Of a DNA stretch of 20,756 nucleotides, positions 14,364 to 20,756 are shown in pieces. The first letter of the stretch is position 1, and each line of letters opens with the position of its first letter. The notes under the pieces are model-generated. The model was not told the origin of the DNA. It searched no databases and was given only the letters and a program-made list of their open reading frames with translations. Both the position numbers and the translations under genes were made by a program. Origin of the DNA: Pseudomonadota bacterium (GTDB lineage Bacteria > Pseudomonadota > Alphaproteobacteria > Rhizobiales > Rhizobiaceae); contig JAEYTV010000267.1 in assembly GCA_023433855.1 (NCBI GenBank), positions 1 through 20,756 of the forward strand. Reading direction: 5' to 3'.

Positions 14364-16703
14364 ATGGACAAGCCGATCTTGGACAGCAATACGGTGATAA
14401 AAGGCGCGGCACACAGCTCGCTCCGACATGATTCAGCACATAAGCATGTCACCGGAAGTGCCGAATATATCGACGATATCCAGGAGCCTGCAGGGACGCT
14501 GCACGGTGGCCTTGGCCTGTCCGACCGGGCGCATGCCGAGATCGTGTCGATCGACCTGTCGGCCGTCCGGGGGTACCCCGGAGTGGTCTGGGTGATGACT
14601 GCCGACGACATACCGGGCTTCAACGACATCGCCTCCACCGGCCAGCACGACGAACCCCTGCTCGCCGCCGCGAAGGTCGAGTTCCATGGACAGCCGGTTT
14701 TCGCCGTGATCGCCGAAACCCGCGACCAGGCCCGCCGGGCGGCGCGGCTCGCCCATATCGAATATCGTGACCTGCCGCACTGGACCGACATCGACGGGGC
14801 CCGGGAGAATGGCGCGCCTCTGGTCTGCGCGCCGATGACCTTGAAACGGGGAGAGCCGGAGGTCGAGATCGACAAGGCGCCGATGCGCCTCCAGGGCCAT
14901 ATGTATATCGGCGGCCAGGAACATTTCTACCTCGAAAGCCAGATCGCACTTGCCATTCCCGGAGAGGACGAGGACATCACCGTCTGGTCATCGACGCAGC
15001 ACCCGAGCGAGGTGCAGCACATGGTGGCGCACGTGCTCGGCATTGCCAACAATGCGGTTGAGGTCAAGACCCGTCGCATGGGCGGCGGCTTCGGCGGCAA
15101 GGAGACGCAGGGAAACCACTTCGCCTGCCTGGCGGCGGTGGCCGCCAAGAAGCTCAGCCGGGCCGTCAAGTTCCGGCCGGACCGCGACGAGGACATGGCA
15201 GTGACCGGCAAGCGCCATGACTTCCGCGTCGACTACGACGTCGCCTTCGACGAGGATGGCCGGATCGACGCGGTCGACGCGACCTACGCCGCCCGTTGCG
15301 GCTTTTCGGCGGACCTCTCCGGCCCGGTAACGGATCGCGCCCTATTCCATGCCGACTCAAGCTACTACTATCCGAATGTCCATCTGACGTCGCAACCGCT
15401 GAAAACCCATACGGTTTCCAACACGGCGTTTCGCGGCTTCGGCGGACCTCAGGGCATGCTGGGCGGCGAACGGATCATCGAGGAGATCGCCTATGCCACG
15501 GGCAAGGATCCGCTCGACATCCGCAAGCTGAATTTCTACGGACCGCAAGGCTCGGGGCGGACGACGACACCCTACCATCAGGAGGTCGAAGACAACGTCA
15601 TCGCCCGCATCGTGGACGAACTGGAGACCTCGTCGGACTACCGCGCGCGGCGGCAGGCGACCATCGACTTCAACGCCGACAGCCCGGTGATCCGCAAGGG
15701 CATCGCCTTGACTCCCGTCAAATTCGGCATCTCCTTCACCATGACGGCCTACAATCAGGCGGGAGCGCTGATCCACATCTACCAGGACGGCTCGATCCAC
15801 CTGAACCACGGCCGTACCGAGATGGGTCAGGGCCTCTACACGAAAGTCGCCCAGGTGGTCGCCGAAACGTTCCAGGTCGATATCGACCGGGTCAAGATCA
15901 CCGCCACCACCACCGCAAAGGTCCCGAACACCTCGGCGACCGCCGCCTCTTCGGGGACCGACCTGATCGGCATGGCTGCACTCGATGCCGCCCGTCAGAT
16001 CAAGGAACGCCTGATCGACTTTGCCTGCCGCCAATGGCAGGTAAGCCGCGCCCAGGTCGAGTTCCTGCCGAACCGACTGAGGGTCGGCGGCGAGATCGTG
16101 CCCTTCGATACCCTGATACGCGCCGCCTATTACGACCGGGTGCAGCTTTCCGCCACCGGCTTCTACAAGACGCCGAAGATCCATTGGGACCGCAAGGCGG
16201 GCCGCGGCCGGCCCTTCTATTATTTCGCTTATGGAGCCGCCTGCTCCGAAGTGTCGATCGATACCCTGAGCGGCGAATACCTGGTGGAGCGCACCGACAT
16301 ACTCCATGACGTCGGTAGGTCGCTAAATCCGGCGATCGACATCGGCCAGATCGAAGGCGGCTTCGTGCAGGGCCTGGGCTGGCTGACGACGGAGGAACTG
16401 TGGTGGGACGCCCGGGGACGCCTGCGAACGCATGCGCCGTCGACCTACAAGATTCCCCTCGCCTCCGACCGCCCCAAGATCTTCAATGTCAGGCTGGCGG
16501 ACTGGTCGGAAAACCGGGAGCCGACCATCGGTCGCTCCAAGGCGGTGGGTGAACCCCCCTTCATGCTGGCGATCTCCGTCTTCGAGGCAATCTCGATGGC
16601 GGTGGCAAGCGTGGCCGATTACAGGCTGTGCCCGCGGCTTAATGCGCCCGCCACGCCCGAGCGGGTGCTGATGGCCGTGGAGCGTCTGAAATCCGTCGAA
16701 TGA
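14364..16703 (+). CDS. xdhB: Xanthine dehydrogenase molybdenum-binding large subunit
   Basis: In this 779-residue protein the N-terminal a/b hammerhead domain starts with the conserved HDSAHKHVTGSAEYIDDI segment. The molybdopterin-binding parts follow: RRMGGGFGGKETQ, NTAFRGFGGPQGML, the GRTEMGQGLYTKVAQV loop, and the KAVGEPPFML segment whose glutamate is the catalytic base in the xanthine oxidase family. It hydroxylates hypoxanthine and xanthine to urate in complex with XdhA. The length matches the bacterial two-subunit form. ATG 14364 is preceded by GAGGAGG in the end of xdhA. The gene is followed by a strong GC hairpin and then the convergent catalase gene, which separates xdhAB from xdhC. 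Confidence 0.96.
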   Translation: MDKPILDSNTVIKGAAHSSLRHDSAHKHVTGSAEYIDDIQEPAGTLHGGLGLSDRAHAEIVSIDLSAVRGYPGVVWVMTADDIPGFNDIASTGQHDEPLLAAAKVEFHGQPVFAVIAETRDQARRAARLAHIEYRDLPHWTDIDGARENGAPLVCAPMTLKRGEPEVEIDKAPMRLQGHMYIGGQEHFYLESQIALAIPGEDEDITVWSSTQHPSEVQHMVAHVLGIANNAVEVKTRRMGGGFGGKETQGNHFACLAAVAAKKLSRAVKFRPDRDEDMAVTGKRHDFRVDYDVAFDEDGRIDAVDATYAARCGFSADLSGPVTDRALFHADSSYYYPNVHLTSQPLKTHTVSNTAFRGFGGPQGMLGGERIIEEIAYATGKDPLDIRKLNFYGPQGSGRTTTPYHQEVEDNVIARIVDELETSSDYRARRQATIDFNADSPVIRKGIALTPVKFGISFTMTAYNQAGALIHIYQDGSIHLNHGRTEMGQGLYTKVAQVVAETFQVDIDRVKITATTTAKVPNTSATAASSGTDLIGMAALDAARQIKERLIDFACRQWQVSRAQVEFLPNRLRVGGEIVPFDTLIRAAYYDRVQLSATGFYKTPKIHWDRKAGRGRPFYYFAYGAACSEVSIDTLSGEYLVERTDILHDVGRSLNPAIDIGQIEGGFVQGLGWLTTEELWWDARGRLRTHAPSTYKIPLASDRPKIFNVRLADWSENREPTIGRSKAVGEPPFMLAISVFEAISMAVASVADYRLCPRLNAPATPERVLMAVERLKSVE

Positions 16704-16723
16704 GATGGCCGCCTGGAAGAGGC

Positions 16724-16749
16724 GTCGCCGGCAGGGAGGAGCCGGCGAC
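16724..16749. terminator. GC-rich hairpin between convergent xdhB and the Mn catalase gene
   Basis: A perfect 9-bp inverted repeat, GTCGCCGGC-N8-GCCGGCGAC, starts 20 bp after xdhB. A smaller hairpin (AGCCC-CATT-GGGCT) follows near 16760. Neither has a T tract. The position between two convergent genes fits a bidirectional transcription end or mRNA 3' protection. Confidence 0.5.
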
Positions 16750-16794
16750 ACCCAGTGCAAGCCCCATTGGGCTGAGGCTCGCACCGGGTTCTTG

Positions 16795-17655
16795 TCAGGC
16801 CTTGGCCATCTGCTCGACCTGAGCGCCGCTGTCGGGACGAGCCGGCCCAAGAACGGGCTCTTCGCCCATGGGCTGGTTCGGGAAGATCGAGAATTGACCC
16901 TTGCCGTCCATCGAGGGCCCCTCGTTCCAGCGCGCCGGCGGCGGCACAGATCCGTCCGCCGCGGTGGCGAAGAAGTCGTAGTTGTGCTGCTGGTTCTCGA
17001 GATCCTGCGGGAAGCTGTTCGGGATGGGCATGGCCGCCGGTCCGCCCATTACCTCGATGACCGCCAGCCACTGGTTCTGGTGCATGGCGTCGCGAGCGAT
17101 CAGGAAGCTGAGCATGTCCTTCATGCCGTCGTCATGCGCGGCATTGTAGAGACGAACGGCGAGTACCCGGCCCGTGCTTTCCGCCGCCACGTTGCAGTAC
17201 ATGTCCGCTGCCAGATTGCCGGTGGCATAGATATGCGACATGTTGAAGGGCACCCCGTCGCAGTCGGAGGGATGTGCCGACAAGCCGGTGGAAAGAATAT
17301 GCTTGTGGATCATTCCTTCAACGACGTGCCGAGGGTTTTCGCCGCCCATCACCGCACCGACGATACCGTCTGCGGCGCCCGCTTCCTGGAGGCTGGCCGG
17401 CGCCGTCTCGAGATTGAGTGCGACGGCGGTTGCCAGCATCTCGATGTGGCCGATTTCCTCGGTCGCCGTATTGAGCAGCATGTCGCGATATTTCGTCGTC
17501 GGACCGCGGGCGCCCCATGCCTGGAAGAAGTACTGCATGCAGACGCGGATCTCGCCCTCCACACCGCCGATCGCCTGCTGCAGCATGCGCGCAAAGATGG
17601 GATCCGGCGCCGTGACCCTGACCGGGTACTGAAGTCGCTTGTCGAAGCTGTACAT
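16795..17655 (-). CDS. Manganese (non-haem) catalase
   Basis: This 286-residue protein has every dimanganese ligand of the Lactobacillus plantarum enzyme in place: E35, E67, H70 (TEEIGHIEM), E159 (AAES) and H192 (MHQNQW). The spacing E159-H192 is 33, as in that family. It dismutates hydrogen peroxide in the cytoplasm. The C-terminal tail is longer and acidic/proline-rich. The start is ATG 17655, preceded by GAGGA; the frame runs open further upstream through the promoter, so longer starts are unlikely. It sits in reverse orientation between xdhAB and xdhC, and has an EcfG-type promoter (17717-17741) and a leader hairpin, which indicates stress-response control and not co-regulation with xdh. 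Confidence 0.94.
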   Translation of the reverse strand: MYSFDKRLQYPVRVTAPDPIFARMLQQAIGGVEGEIRVCMQYFFQAWGARGPTTKYRDMLLNTATEEIGHIEMLATAVALNLETAPASLQEAGAADGIVGAVMGGENPRHVVEGMIHKHILSTGLSAHPSDCDGVPFNMSHIYATGNLAADMYCNVAAESTGRVLAVRLYNAAHDDGMKDMLSFLIARDAMHQNQWLAVIEVMGGPAAMPIPNSFPQDLENQQHNYDFFATAADGSVPPPARWNEGPSMDGKGQFSIFPNQPMGEEPVLGPARPDSGAQVEQMAKA

Positions 17656-17690
17656 GAATGATCGTCCTCGTACTGAAACAAAATAGAAGA

Positions 17691-17706
17691 ACGCCGCTGT
17701 CGGCGT
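17691..17706 (-). promoter_or_regulatory. Leader hairpin with U-rich tail before the Mn catalase gene
   Basis: In minus-strand order ACGCCG-ACAG-CGGCGT forms a perfect 6-bp stem with a 4-base loop, followed by TCTTCTATTTTGTTTC. It would be at the very 5' end of an mRNA started from the EcfG-type promoter. It may stabilise the 5' end or act as a weak attenuator. Confidence 0.4.
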
Positions 17707-17716
17707 CGCCGGCACG

Positions 17717-17741
17717 AACCGATCCTGCACGGTAATGTTCC
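17717..17741 (-). promoter_or_regulatory. EcfG/RpoE2-type promoter of the Mn catalase gene
   Basis: On the minus strand GGAAC (17741-17737), 16 bases, then GGTT (17720-17717): an exact match to GGAAC-N16/17-[CG]GTT. It is 62 bp before the ATG at 17655. Manganese catalases and other stress genes are known members of general-stress regulons in alphaproteobacteria, which agrees. Confidence 0.68.
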
Positions 17742-17836
17742 AGAAGCGTAGTGATCTTTTTCCCCGTGGTTCTCCCCCGCTGGCAAGTTGTGCTAGGATC
17801 TGGCGTGTTGCAGAAATCGTTATCCCGATAGAACCA

Positions 17837-18670
17837 GTGGCCACCCCCAGCGAAGCAAACCTGTCCGCATTCCTCGATCAGAACCGCCGCTGCGTGCTGG
17901 TCGATCTGTCAGAGGCCAGAGGTTCGACGCCCCGCGAACGGGGAACGTTCATGCTGGTGGCAGAAGCGTCCGTCTGGGGCACGATCGGCGGCGGGCAATT
18001 CGAATACATGGCGATCGACAACGCCCGCGCGCTCCTGTCTGAAGGCGGTGAAGTACGCATGGACATTCCGCTCGGCCCTGAGATCGGCCAGTGCTGCGGC
18101 GGCTGGACGAGACTTGCCTTCATGCTCGTAACCCCTGCGGTCGCCGAAGCATTGCGGGAGAGGCTGCGCGACGCCGAACAACACCAGCCGGCGGTATTTG
18201 TGTTCGGCGCCGGACATGTCGGCCGTGCGCTTGCCCATGCACTCGCACCCCTGCCCTTTGCCGTCACTCTGGTGGAAACGCGCTCCGAAGCGCTGCAGCA
18301 CCTACCGGGAAATGTTGCGCATCGGTTGGCAGCCATGCCGGAGTCCGTTGTTCCTGCAATCCCGGAAGGCGGCGCCGCGATCATCATGACCCACGACCAC
18401 GCGCTGGACTTCCTGATCGCCCGCGAGGCCCTCGCCCGGCGCGATCTCCCCTATGTCGGGATGATCGGATCGGCGACGAAGCGGGCGACCTTCACCGCCT
18501 GGGCCCGCCGTGAGGGCATGGCGCGCGAGACGGCGGAGCGGCTGGTCCTGCCGATCGGCGGGAGCCTCGTGAAGGACAAGCGTCCGGAGGTAATCGCGGC
18601 CATGGTCGCGGCCGAACTTCTGACCGTCATGCAAGACCCGGCGCTCAGAGGCCACGCGGCGGGAAGCTGA
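17837..18670 (+). CDS. xdhC: XdhC, molybdenum cofactor insertion/sulfuration chaperone for xanthine dehydrogenase
   Basis: This 277-residue protein contains the XdhC/CoxI N-terminal signature LSEARGSTPRERGTFMLV and GTIGGGQFEYMAI, then a Rossmann-type domain (VFGAGHVGRALAHALA), THDHALD, GMIGSATKRATF, and LPIGGSLVKDKRPEVIAAMV near the end. It binds the molybdenum cofactor, promotes its sulfuration and hands it to XdhB. GTG 17837 is chosen because the protein then begins ATPSEANLSAFL, close to family N-termini; no strong ribosome-binding site is seen, and an ATG at 17735 in the same frame would put the start inside the catalase promoter. Unlike many species it is not next to xdhB: the catalase gene lies between them. 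Confidence 0.9.
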   Translation: MATPSEANLSAFLDQNRRCVLVDLSEARGSTPRERGTFMLVAEASVWGTIGGGQFEYMAIDNARALLSEGGEVRMDIPLGPEIGQCCGGWTRLAFMLVTPAVAEALRERLRDAEQHQPAVFVFGAGHVGRALAHALAPLPFAVTLVETRSEALQHLPGNVAHRLAAMPESVVPAIPEGGAAIIMTHDHALDFLIAREALARRDLPYVGMIGSATKRATFTAWARREGMARETAERLVLPIGGSLVKDKRPEVIAAMVAAELLTVMQDPALRGHAAGS

Positions 18671-18890
18671 AGACGGCGGCCCGCCATTCGGCGCCGCAGG
18701 GCTGGGAGCCACGGGCGTCGATCAGCCCGAGATCCCTCCGGAGGCTTTCCGGCAAGCATTCGCGATCAATCCTGTTGGTGCGTCTAGTGCGAACGCCGGG
18801 CAGCAGGCTGCGAAGGCTCAGGGCAGGCAGTCCGTGCGGGATAAGCCGCCCTGCCTGGCGAAAGTTCTGCAATTTCAGAGAAAATTCCAT
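18645..18890 (-). CDS. Possible small protein, DUF1127-like C-terminal half
   Basis: An 81-codon frame fills most of the gap between xdhC and the LysR gene. It begins MEFSLKLQNFRQ, and its C-terminal half contains RECLPESLRRDLGLIDARG, which resembles the LPxHLRRDIGL pattern of small DUF1127-like proteins. It overlaps the last 26 bp of xdhC on the opposite strand. No strong ribosome-binding site is seen. If it is not real, the 323 bp from 18671 to 18993 hold only the LysR promoter region and a small CGCCT-N6-AGGCG hairpin near 18930-18945. Confidence 0.35.
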   Translation of the reverse strand: MEFSLKLQNFRQAGRLIPHGLPALSLRSLLPGVRTRRTNRIDRECLPESLRRDLGLIDARGSQPCGAEWRAAVFSFPPRGL

Positions 18891-18993
18891 GGTCTCTGCC
18901 CACTTCCATTTCTGTTTCGTGGGCGTAGGATGCGCCTCCCCGCAGGCGTAATCCAATCGAACAACCGTCTGCATGGATCAGGAGAACTTATCC

Positions 18994-19890
18994 ATGAAGC
19001 TGTCGAGACAGTTCCCGCTCAACGCGCTGCGCGTCTTCGAGGCGACGGCGCGGCTGAAGAGCTTCACCAGGGCGGGCGAAGAACTCGGCATGACCCAGAC
19101 GGCGGTCAGCTACCAGATCAAGCTGCTGGAGGACACGCTGGGCGATCAGCTCTTCCTGCGGCGCCCGCGGCAGGTGGCGCTGACCGAGGTCGGCGAGCGG
19201 CTGGCGCCCAAGGTGGCGGAGGCATTCGACATCCTGGCCGAAGCCGTCGGAGGCATTCGTGATCAATCGGAATCGACGCTGACGATCCACACCACCGCGA
19301 CCTTCGCCTCCCACTGGCTGGCTCACCACCTCGGCACGTTCCAGCTGGAAAATCCCGGCATGGCCGTGCGGCTTGAAACCTCCCAGTCGATCGTGGATTT
19401 CACCCGCGCCGAGGGGGACGTCGCCATCCGCTCCGGCAAGGGCGTCTGGCCGGGACTGAAATCCCACTTCCTGATGAAGAGCCATTTCACCCCGATGCTG
19501 TGCCCGGCGCTGGCCGACAGGATCGGTGGCATCCGCAAGCCCGAGGACCTCCTGAAACTGCCGATCATCGCCCCGCAGGACAGCTGGTGGCCGGTCTGGT
19601 TTTCGAGGGCCGGCCTTCCCGACGTCGATCTTTCCGCCTTTCCCGCAAGCCAGTACGGCGGGCAGTACTTTCACGCGGCAGCCGCGATCGCCGGCCAGGG
19701 CGTCGCGATCCTCCGCCCCGAATTCTATGCCGAAGATGTCGCTCTCGGGCGGCTCTACCAGCCCTTCGATCTGCTGGCGAGCGACGGCTCCGACTACTGG
19801 CTGGTCTATCCCGCGTCACGGCGCAACTCACGCAAGATCCGCGCCTTCCGCCACTTCATGCGCAAGATGATGCCCGATTTTCAGGACTGA
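18994..19890 (+). CDS. LysR-family transcriptional regulator (GcvA-like)
   Basis: This 298-residue protein has the usual LysR length. The winged helix-turn-helix at 6-65 (NALRVFEATARLKSFTRAGE, then MTQTAVSYQIKLLE, LFLRRPRQVALTEVG) is of the GcvA subgroup. The effector-binding domain spans about 93-290 with HTTATFASHWLAHHLGTFQL, EGDVAIRSGKG and the AAAIAGQGVAIL segment. The start at ATG 18994 is supported by AGGAGA 8 bases upstream; ATG 18973 is in frame but lacks a site. It sits between xdhC and puuD, so I infer it senses a purine or urate-pathway intermediate and controls these genes. No binding site can be assigned with confidence. Confidence 0.92.
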   Translation: MKLSRQFPLNALRVFEATARLKSFTRAGEELGMTQTAVSYQIKLLEDTLGDQLFLRRPRQVALTEVGERLAPKVAEAFDILAEAVGGIRDQSESTLTIHTTATFASHWLAHHLGTFQLENPGMAVRLETSQSIVDFTRAEGDVAIRSGKGVWPGLKSHFLMKSHFTPMLCPALADRIGGIRKPEDLLKLPIIAPQDSWWPVWFSRAGLPDVDLSAFPASQYGGQYFHAAAAIAGQGVAILRPEFYAEDVALGRLYQPFDLLASDGSDYWLVYPASRRNSRKIRAFRHFMRKMMPDFQD

Positions 19891-19904
19891 CCGGGCGGGG
19901 TCAG
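19887..19904. terminator. Hairpin joining two convergent stop codons
   Basis: CTGACC-GGGCGG-GGTCAG is a perfect 6-bp inverted repeat. It contains the TGA of the LysR gene (plus) and the TGA of the Cys-rich protein gene (minus). It lacks a T tract on either strand, so its efficiency as a terminator is doubtful. Confidence 0.35.
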
Positions 19905-20269
19905 AAGCCCATGTCGGGCGCGTAGAAACAGCGTAGCGTATCTTCGGTCGGATAAAGGCAGAGGTGGTATTCCTCGTCCTGACTGCGTCTTGCCTCGCTC
20001 TGCGGCATCTTGAACCGATGAGGTCTGGTGATCAGGCGATGATCACCAGGGCGCAACGAGATCTCGTAGCCGTCCTTGGTGACCTTGACGTTCTTCGTCG
20101 AGATCATCTGGCAATCGCCGGAATGATTATCTCCGTTGCAGCAGAACCCGTCATATCTCCAGGTGACGCCGCTTGGACTGTGCGCTTCGTGCGCCTGAGC
20201 CGGAGCGAATGCGCAAGACGCGTACGCCATCATCATACCTGCCAGAATACCACGCATGTCTTTGGGCAT
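19901..20269 (-). CDS. Small exported Cys-rich protein of unknown function
   Basis: This 122-residue protein starts MPKDMRGILAGMMMAYASCA and has a signal peptide ending near AQA (residue 26). The mature part is rich in Cys, His and Asp: GFCCNGDNHSGDCQ (C43, C44, C53), then YHLCLYPTEDTLRCFYAPD (C104, C114), with a central KDGYEISLRPGDH segment. I recognise no named family. The pattern suggests a periplasmic protein stabilised by disulfides or binding a metal. The ATG at 20269 has GGAGA upstream. Its promoter is puzzling: an intrinsic terminator in the same direction lies only 46 bp before the start, so its transcript may come through that terminator or start in a very short leader. Confidence 0.72.
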   Translation of the reverse strand: MPKDMRGILAGMMMAYASCAFAPAQAHEAHSPSGVTWRYDGFCCNGDNHSGDCQMISTKNVKVTKDGYEISLRPGDHRLITRPHRFKMPQSEARRSQDEEYHLCLYPTEDTLRCFYAPDMGF

Positions 20270-20315
20270 GAGCTTAGTCTCCGTTGATGAACGTCATCTA
20301 CGGCGAGCGTCACGC

Positions 20316-20337
20316 AAAAAACCCGGCACTCGCCGGT
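20316..20337 (-). terminator. Rho-independent terminator, minus strand
   Basis: Reading the minus strand, CCGGC-GAGT-GCCGG is followed by G and then six T (20321-20316). The stem is short but all G/C and the loop is four bases, a convincing intrinsic terminator. There is no annotated minus-strand gene upstream of it in the window, so it ends an unknown transcript or lies in the leader of the gene at 19901-20269. The 297 bp from 20270 to 20566 contain no convincing protein gene. Confidence 0.58.
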
Positions 20338-20566
20338 CGACTTGCACCACTCATCCTACGTGAGTCGGTCCCGCCGGCCACTGCATTTTGCTGCGATGCA
20401 CAATCTGTTATTTCGAAAAAGGTAATATGATGTACCTCCACCAACTCCGATCCATTGCCACGGGTTCCGGCGCCTGCGAAATGTTCCAGGGATGAGCGCT
20501 TTCCTCTTCGCCAAATTTTTCGCAGACTGGCGAGTCGGGGGAGAAGAACAGTCAAGGGGACCCTGA

Positions 20567-20756
20567 ATGTACGAATACGCCGTTGCCTGGGAGTGGCTGA
20601 GTTTTGCCGCCCGCTGGTTCCACGTCATCACCGCCATCGCCTGGATCGGCTCGTCCTTTTATTTCATTGCGCTCGATCTCGGGCTGGTGAAGCGGCCACA
20701 TCTGCCGACCGGAGTCCACGGCGAGGAATTGCAGGTGCATGGCGGCGGTTTTTACC
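20567..20756 (+). CDS. puuD: Membrane-bound urate hydroxylase PuuD, N-terminal part (runs off the window)
   Basis: The first 63 residues are visible. The chain MYEYAVAWEWLSFAARWFHV followed by ITAIAWIGSSFYFIALDLGL is the conserved first membrane segment of PuuD, the urate oxidase with a membrane domain and a C-terminal cytochrome c that is widespread in rhizobia. RPHLPTGVHGEELQVHGGGFY is also typical. It would oxidise urate made by xanthine dehydrogenase. An AAGGGGA ribosome-binding site lies 7 bases before the ATG at 20567. It follows the LysR regulator by 676 bp, in the same direction, and is the next step of the purine pathway after XdhAB. Confidence 0.9.
   Translation, partial: MYEYAVAWEWLSFAARWFHVITAIAWIGSSFYFIALDLGLVKRPHLPTGVHGEELQVHGGGFY

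Noticed and set aside
12791..14875. A very long open frame (694 codons) antisense to xdhA and the start of xdhB
   Set aside because: High-GC codon use on the coding strand leaves the antisense frame open. The translation has no recognisable domain, and the plus strand encodes clear XdhA and XdhB.
17735..17836. A longer XdhC starting at ATG 17735
   Set aside because: It would start inside the -35 side of the catalase promoter, has no ribosome-binding site, and adds 34 residues that do not fit the family N-terminus.
18973..18993. ATG 18973 as the LysR start
   Set aside because: The AGGAGA site lies between the two ATGs and serves the second one (18994), which also gives the usual N-terminus.
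20310..20555. An 81-codon minus-strand frame upstream of the orphan terminator
   Set aside because: It has no family-like pattern or convincing ribosome-binding site, and it runs through the terminator hairpin itself, so a protein product is unlikely.

Overview
The window is high-GC, densely packed bacterial DNA that reads as an alphaproteobacterium of the Rhizobiaceae (Sinorhizobium/Ensifer, Rhizobium or Shinella type). The reasons are an HWE-family histidine kinase, EcfG/RpoE2-type promoter motifs (GGAAC-N16-[CG]GTT), an IalB-like protein, and glpK lying close to bdhA-xdhA-xdhB, an arrangement I recall from Sinorhizobium meliloti. I cannot name the species. I see no tRNA, rRNA, CRISPR, IS element or phage gene. 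The window is cut inside a gene at both ends: an LLM flavin oxidoreductase on the left and puuD on the right.

Layout. (1) 1-2482, minus: an HWE sensor kinase split by a frameshift in its N-terminal PAS region, a single-domain response regulator 1 bp downstream, then the start of a luciferase-like monooxygenase; a clear EcfG-type promoter precedes the kinase. (2) 2619-4811, minus: a DGPF/YCII-like protein, an ECF42-type sigma factor overlapping it by 4 bp, and an SRPBCC/AHSA1 protein. Two matching [GT]GTCGG-N17-CGTC motifs look like the sigma factor's own target promoters. (3) 4954-6684, plus: a nu-class-like glutathione transferase, a GFA-type Cys-rich protein and a VOC/PhnB-like protein, followed by a nested palindromic element. 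(4) 6963-8076, plus: two exported proteins (IalB-like and a double-SH3 protein). (5) 8082-10893, minus: a D,D-carboxypeptidase with a C-terminal SPOR domain, and glycerol kinase. (6) 11127-16703, plus: a DxD glycosyltransferase-like protein, then bdhA-xdhA-xdhB behind a 30-bp interrupted palindrome. (7) 16795-20756: a manganese catalase on the minus strand with its own EcfG-type promoter, xdhC on plus, a possible small minus-strand protein, a GcvA-like LysR regulator, a small Cys-rich exported protein on minus, and the start of puuD.

How the genes fit together. XdhA and XdhB form xanthine dehydrogenase, XdhC delivers its sulfurated molybdenum cofactor, and PuuD would oxidise the urate produced; the LysR protein between xdhC and puuD is the likely local regulator. 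The Mn catalase lies inside this purine locus, where it could handle peroxide, but its promoter ties it to the general stress response, as does that of the HWE kinase. The ECF42, DGPF and SRPBCC genes form a separate self-contained regulatory unit.

The most interesting signals are non-coding: the paired ECF42-like promoters, the EcfG-type promoters, the palindrome before bdhA, the nested palindromic element at 6694-6768, and an orphan intrinsic terminator (20316-20337) that implies an unannotated minus-strand transcript or a leader attenuator.
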